A stretch of DNA of 17,942 nt from JAIRTY01 sp050257395 (GTDB taxonomy: Bacteria > Actinomycetota > Actinomycetes > Streptosporangiales > Streptosporangiaceae): assembly GCA_050257395.1 (NCBI GenBank), contig JBLMWU010000356.1, forward strand, positions 1 to 17,942, given 5' to 3'. Below are positions 14,808-17,942 of the stretch, one piece after another. The notes under the pieces were generated by a model, which ran no database searches, was not told the DNA's origin, and saw only the letters and a program-made list of their open reading frames with translations. The position numbers and the translations under genes are program-made. The number at the start of each line of letters is the position of its first letter. The stretch's first letter is position 1.

Positions 14808-15824
14808 ATGCAACTGGAGCGGTTCGACCCGGCGAGCGATCCCCGCCGGGTCCGTGCCTGTCACGCCATGTATCTGGCCGGGGCCCCGCAGGACAGCCCG
14901 GCCGAGCCGGCCATGTCGGACCGGGCCTTCGCCGGCCTGCTGGGCTACGGCTGGACCGAGGACCGGCCGCAGCCCTGGCTGGCCACTGACGGCGCCGGCG
15001 AGCCGGTGGGCTGGTACCTGATGATCGCACCGGAGCGGGAGAACACCCGCCTCGCCTCGGTGCTGCTGCTGGTGGCGCCCGGCCGCCGCCGGGCCGGCCT
15101 GGGGACCGCGCTGGTCCGGCACGCGGCGGACCAGGCCGCCGGGCAGGGCCGCACGGTGCTGGCCACCGACGCCCGGGAGGACTCCGCGGCCGCGGCCTTC
15201 TGGCGGGCCCTCGGCGCCGAGCCCGGCATCGTCGAGGTGGTGCGGGTGCTGCGGCTGGCCAGCGCCGATGCCGGGCAGCTGGCGGAGTTGCGGGCCCACG
15301 CCGGGCAGGCGGCCCGCGGCTACCCGCTGCTGTCCTGGACCGGGCCGGTGCCGGAGCAGCAGTTGGCCGGCTACGCGGCCCTGGGCGAGGCCATGAACGA
15401 CGCGCCCCGCGACGCCGGCCACGAAGGCCAGCGCTGGGACGCCGAGCGGGTGCGGCGCAGCGAGCAGCGGGTCGCCGCGCAAGGGCTGCGCTTCTACACC
15501 GTGGCGGCCACCGACGGGCGCGGGGAGCTGGCGGCCGTGACCCAGCTCGGGGTGGACCCGCTGCAGCCGGACTGGGGCTTCCAGGAGCTGACGGCGGTGG
15601 CCAGGCAGCACCGGGGGCACCGGCTCGGGCTGCTGGTCAAGCTGGCCATGCTGGAACTGCTCGCCGAGCGGGAGCCGCAGCTGACGGCGATCATCACCGG
15701 CAACGCGGACGCCAACAAGCACATGATCGCCATCAACGAGCAGCTCGGCTTCACCGAGCTGGACCGCTGGCGGTCGTGGGACCTGAGCGTGGACTGCGCG
15801 CTGGCGCTGCCCGCCCGGCCATAG
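14808..15824 (+). CDS. Tandem GNAT-family acetyltransferase
   Basis: This 338-residue cytoplasmic protein has two GNAT folds that would use acetyl-CoA or another acyl-CoA. The first (about 1-150) has the acyl-CoA-binding segment VLLLVAPGRRRAGLGTALV (R/Q-x-x-G-x-G/A form). The second (about 165-335) has VARQHRGHRLGLLVKLAM and ends with NADANKHMIAINEQLGF, a common ending in actinobacterial two-domain members. Mycothiol synthase shares this layout, but I see no reason to call it that. The substrate is unknown. The ATG at 14808 starts directly on the first strand. No good Shine-Dalgarno sequence is present, and TAGCTG lies 6 nt upstream, a weak leaderless-type signal. It converges on era with a 12-bp gap. 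Confidence 0.85.
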   Translation: MQLERFDPASDPRRVRACHAMYLAGAPQDSPAEPAMSDRAFAGLLGYGWTEDRPQPWLATDGAGEPVGWYLMIAPERENTRLASVLLLVAPGRRRAGLGTALVRHAADQAAGQGRTVLATDAREDSAAAAFWRALGAEPGIVEVVRVLRLASADAGQLAELRAHAGQAARGYPLLSWTGPVPEQQLAGYAALGEAMNDAPRDAGHEGQRWDAERVRRSEQRVAAQGLRFYTVAATDGRGELAAVTQLGVDPLQPDWGFQELTAVARQHRGHRLGLLVKLAMLELLAEREPQLTAIITGNADANKHMIAINEQLGFTELDRWRSWDLSVDCALALPARP

Positions 15825-15836
15825 CGCCCGGCGGCC

Positions 15837-16766
15837 TCAGTCGTAGAAGCCGAGGCGGCGCAGCTGCTTCGGGTCGCGCTGCCACTCCCTGGCGACCTTG
15901 ATCCGCAGATCAAGGTAGACCCGGGTGCCGAGCAGCGCCTCGATCTGCTGCCGGGAGCGGCTGCCGACCTCCTTGAGCCGGGCGCCCTTCGCACCGATCA
16001 CGATGGCTTTCTGGCTGGGCCGTTCCACGTACAGCTCGGCGAAGATGTCGATGAGGTCGTCCCGGCCCGCCCGCGGGCTCATCTCCTCCACCACCACCGC
16101 GATCGAGTGCGGCAGCTCGTCGTGCACGCCCTCCAGGGCCGCCTCCCTGATCAGCTCGGCGACCAGCATCTGCTCGGGCTCGTCGGTCAGCTCCCCGGCC
16201 GGGTAGAGCGGCTGGCCCGGCGGCAGATGGGAGACCAGGACGTCCGCCAGCACGTCCAGCTGGAAGCCGGTGACCGCCGACACCGGCACGATGTCGGCCC
16301 AGTCACCCAGTCCCGCCACCGCGGTGAGCTGGGCGGCCACCTGGTCCGGGCTGGCCTGGTCGGTCTTGGTGACGATCGCCACCACCGGGGTCTTGGGGAT
16401 CCCGGCGAGCTCGGCGGCCAGGTACTTGTCGCCGGGCCCGACCCGATCCGGTGCGGGCACGCAGAACCCGATCACGTCCACTTCGGTCAGAGTCGAGCGC
16501 ACCAGGCTGTCCAGCCGCTCCCCCAGCAGCGTGCGCGGCCGGTGCAGGCCGGGGGTGTCCACGATGACCAGCTGGGCGTCCGGCCGGTGCACGATGCCCC
16601 TGATCGCCCGCCGGGTGGTCTGCGGGCGGCTGCTGGTGATCGCCACCTTCGTGCCGACCAGCGCATTCATCAGCGTGGACTTGCCGACGTTCGGCCGCCC
16701 CGCGAAACAGGCGAACCCGGACCGGAAACCCGGCGGCTCTGCTGGCGGCTGCTGCGACATACCCAC
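15837..16766 (-). CDS. era: GTPase Era
   Basis: Era binds GTP and the 3' end of 16S rRNA and assists 30S ribosome maturation. It has 309 residues. The G domain shows G1 GRPNVGKS (23-30), G2 around TTRRAIRG (50-57), G3 DTPG (70-73), G4 TKTD (133-136, replacing NKxD) and G5 PVSAVTG. The C-terminal KH domain shows QKAIVIGAKGARLKEVG followed by RVYLDLRIKVAREW, ending with LRRLGFYD. GTG at 16766 is taken as the start. ATG at 16760, two codons in, is equally possible, as neither has a strong ribosome site. In actinobacteria era usually follows a deaminase-like and a CorC-like gene; that order holds here except for the Nudix gene placed between on the opposite strand. Confidence 0.96.
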   Translation of the reverse strand: MGMSQQPPAEPPGFRSGFACFAGRPNVGKSTLMNALVGTKVAITSSRPQTTRRAIRGIVHRPDAQLVIVDTPGLHRPRTLLGERLDSLVRSTLTEVDVIGFCVPAPDRVGPGDKYLAAELAGIPKTPVVAIVTKTDQASPDQVAAQLTAVAGLGDWADIVPVSAVTGFQLDVLADVLVSHLPPGQPLYPAGELTDEPEQMLVAELIREAALEGVHDELPHSIAVVVEEMSPRAGRDDLIDIFAELYVERPSQKAIVIGAKGARLKEVGSRSRQQIEALLGTRVYLDLRIKVAREWQRDPKQLRRLGFYD

Positions 16767-16819
16767 GAGAGTGATTCTCGCCTACCGCGGGACTGCAGCG
16801 GGCCGGCGCCCAGCCCGGG

Positions 16820-16825
16820 TACAGT
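16820..16825 (+). promoter_or_regulatory. Candidate leaderless -10 for the Nudix gene
   Basis: TACAGT lies 8 nt before the GTG at 16834. The gene has no purine-rich ribosome site (CACCTCCC precedes the GTG). Transcription would begin at or within one or two bases of the start codon. Confidence 0.5.
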
Positions 16826-16833
16826 CACCTCCC

Positions 16834-17337
16834 GTGGCGGCCGCCCCCATCCCCCGCCCGTCCGCGCGCATCCTGCTGGTCAGCCGGGACGGCAGGGTGC
16901 TGCTGTTCAGCAGCCAGCTGAGCGACCATCCGGGCCGGACGGGCTGGTTCACCCCCGGCGGCGGGGTCCGGGACGGGGAGGCGCTGGCTGCCGCAGCCGC
17001 CCGGGAGCTCGCCGAGGAAACCGGCCAGGCCATCCCCGAGGATGCGCTCGGGCCGGTGGTGGCGGTCTGCTCCGGCGAATGGGCGGCAGGCGACCGGGTG
17101 TTCGCGGCCACCGACTCCTACTTCTTCGCCCGCGCCGCCACCCTGGCGGTGGACACCAGCGGCCATGAGGAGCTGGAGCGGTCGGTCATCACCGGGCACC
17201 GCTGGTGGAGCGCGGACGAGATCGACGAGACCGCCGACCTGGTGCTGCCGTCCGGGCTGGCCGGGTTGCTGCGCCAGCTGCTCAGCGAGGGGCCGCCCGC
17301 GGCGCCGGTGCGCCTGCCCTGGCACGACGCGGGGTGA
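16834..17337 (+). CDS. Nudix hydrolase
   Basis: This 167-residue cytoplasmic hydrolase should act on a nucleoside-diphosphate-linked substrate, releasing a phosphoryl group with Mg2+. The Nudix box runs from GGGVRDGE (about 46-53) to RELAEETGQ (61-69). The catalytic RELAEE glutamates are intact, but Gln replaces the usual aliphatic residue at the last position. A beta-strand pattern before it (ARILLVSRDGRVLLFSS) and GHRWWSADEI after it fit the fold. The longer open frame upstream overlaps era without homology, and GTG at 16834 after TACAGT is the best start. It converges on the deaminase-like gene; a perfect 14-bp palindrome occupies the gap. Confidence 0.88.
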   Translation: MAAAPIPRPSARILLVSRDGRVLLFSSQLSDHPGRTGWFTPGGGVRDGEALAAAAARELAEETGQAIPEDALGPVVAVCSGEWAAGDRVFAATDSYFFARAATLAVDTSGHEELERSVITGHRWWSADEIDETADLVLPSGLAGLLRQLLSEGPPAAPVRLPWHDAG

Positions 17338-17351
17338 GGCGCGGCCGCGCC
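17338..17351. terminator. Perfect 14-bp palindrome between convergent stops
   Basis: GGCGCGGCCGCGCC starts right after the Nudix TGA and reaches the stop codon of the convergent deaminase-like gene. It can form a 5-bp stem with a GGCC loop in either transcript, so it may be a small bidirectional terminator. There is no T-run. Confidence 0.3.
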
Positions 17352-17689
17352 TACGCGGTCAGGGTCGTGCGGACCACGCCGTCGGGCCCCGCCAGGATCA
17401 CCGTGGCGGCCGGGCCCACCTCCCGGACCACGGCCAGGTCATCGGGATCCGGCGCGTCGGCGGCGCTGACCAGCGCGGCGGCCTCCAGGCTGCTCGCACC
17501 GCTGGAGACCGCCATGGCAACCGCCAGCCGCAGCGCCGACAGGTGCAGGGACGGCAGCGCCACCGCTGCCGCCGCGTAGGTGCGGCCGGTCTCGTCGCGC
17601 ACCGCCGCGCCTTCAGCGGAGGCCACCCGCGCGCGGGCCGCCCGCGCCAGCGTGATGATCTTGAGGTCTTCCTCGCCGGGCGTGATCAC
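17351..17689 (-). CDS. Cytidine-deaminase-fold protein, catalytic motifs absent
   Basis: This 112-residue protein matches the small actinobacterial proteins annotated as cytidine deaminase that sit between a CorC-like gene and era. The fold signature AEGAAVRDETGRTY followed by VALPSLHLSALRLAVAMAVS aligns with the deaminase core. The zinc- and proton-transfer motif (C/HAE) is replaced by LSAL, and the PCxxC motif is missing near the C-terminus. It is therefore unlikely to deaminate cytidine; its role is unknown and may be structural or ligand-binding. The GTG at 17689 is chosen because TACACT ends 6 nt before it and no ribosome site exists. Confidence 0.75.
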   Translation of the reverse strand: MITPGEEDLKIITLARAARARVASAEGAAVRDETGRTYAAAAVALPSLHLSALRLAVAMAVSSGASSLEAAALVSAADAPDPDDLAVVREVGPAATVILAGPDGVVRTTLTA

Positions 17690-17695
17690 GGCGTC

Positions 17696-17701
17696 AGTGT
17701 A
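17696..17701 (-). promoter_or_regulatory. Candidate leaderless -10 for the deaminase-like gene
   Basis: On the minus strand TACACT is followed by GACGCC (6 nt) and then the GTG at 17689. The spacing is identical to that before xseB and the DUF1707 gene. No clear -35 is visible. Confidence 0.5.
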
Positions 17702-17731
17702 GTGTCCGGCGCCCGCCGCTCCAGCGGGATC

Positions 17732-17759
17732 CCGCCCCGGTGACGCCGGCGCGGGGCGG
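17732..17759 (-). terminator. Hairpin after the CorC-like gene
   Basis: CCGCCCCG (17732-17739) and CGGGGCGG (17752-17759) form a perfect 8-bp stem with a 12-nt loop, 22 nt past the CorC-like stop codon and before the next promoter. Position and stability suggest a terminator of GC-rich type without a T-run. Confidence 0.4.
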
Positions 17760-17781
17760 CGGGCCGGGCTTCCTGCGGCCC

Positions 17782-17942
17782 TCAGGGCTCCGGCTCGCTG
17801 CCCGGGCTGGCCGCGCCGTGGCCGCTCACCGCGCTGCCCCGTTCGACGGTGACGGTGCCGCTCCGGTTACGGCGGCCGGCCATGCTCGCGGCGGTCAGCC
17901 TGAGCCCGGAGACGGTGGCCACCGACCCGGGGATGGGCACCC
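17782..17942 (-). CDS. Hemolysin-family (CorC/TlyC, CNNM-type) protein, C-terminal end
   Basis: The frame is open from the window edge to the TGA at 17784-17782, giving the last 52 residues. VPIPGSVATVSGLRLTAASM followed by AGRRNRSGTVTV matches the end of the CorC_HlyC transporter-associated domain found after the DUF21 membrane domain and CBS pair in CorC/TlyC proteins. A Ser/Gly/Pro-rich tail ends it. The family is linked to Mg2+/Co2+ handling. The usual actinobacterial order CorC-like, deaminase-like, era supports the call. The N-terminal bulk lies outside the window. Confidence 0.7.
   Translation of the reverse strand, partial: VPIPGSVATVSGLRLTAASMAGRRNRSGTVTVERGSAVSGHGAASPGSEPEP

Noticed and set aside
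14808..15824. Mycothiol synthase (mshD) for the tandem GNAT protein
   Set aside because: Only the two-domain layout agrees. The sequence fits a general actinobacterial two-GNAT family, and no mycothiol context is present.

Overview
The window is high-GC chromosomal DNA of an actinobacterium. Support for this comes from the strong G/C third-position bias, the frequent GTG starts, start codons placed 6-8 nt after a TAnnnT -10 element, a DUF1707 protein, and two gene blocks that are typical of actinobacterial chromosomes. I cannot name the genus; a Streptosporangiales or Trebonia-like actinomycete is only an impression.

Left core block (1-5054, + strand): the 3' end of a lipid-droplet-associated-type protein with a Lys/Pro/Ala tract, then xseA, a membrane acyltransferase with a C-terminal SGNH domain, xseB and glpX. 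The two exonuclease VII subunit genes, normally neighbours, are split here by the acyltransferase. A convergent DUF1707 gene (5092-5694, -) closes this block.

Accessory segment (about 5700-14760): two copies of a GC-rich, hairpin-forming, modular repeat lie in opposite orientation near 5757-5936 and 14511-14694. Between them are a MosC-like MFS permease (+), a DHA2-type 14-TM exporter (+) whose start is preceded by three overlapping inverted repeats, a sugar-porter-like MFS permease (-), and a tightly coupled three-gene operon on the - strand. In transcription order that operon encodes a SpaB_C (LanB elimination-domain) protein, a short HlyD-like membrane protein and a complete C39-peptidase ABC exporter. 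It looks like the export and late-modification end of a RiPP (lanthipeptide or thiopeptide-like) cluster. The SpaB_C frame has no usable start codon and runs directly into the repeat. No dehydratase N-domain, cyclase or precursor peptide is visible, so the cluster is probably truncated, or its other parts lie elsewhere.

Right core block (14808-17942): a tandem-GNAT acetyltransferase (+), era (-), a Nudix hydrolase (+), a cytidine-deaminase-fold protein lacking the catalytic motifs (-), and the C-terminal end of a CorC/TlyC-type hemolysin-family protein (-). The Nudix gene separates era from the deaminase-like gene.

Regulation that can be seen: TAnnnT-N6-8-RTG leaderless-type starts before xseB, the DUF1707 gene, the Nudix gene and the deaminase-like gene; a good TTGACC-N17-TAAAGT promoter before the first MFS gene, with the repeat lying in its 5' leader; and translational coupling by 4-nt overlaps in the RiPP operon. 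No tRNA, rRNA, CRISPR array or transposase gene was found.
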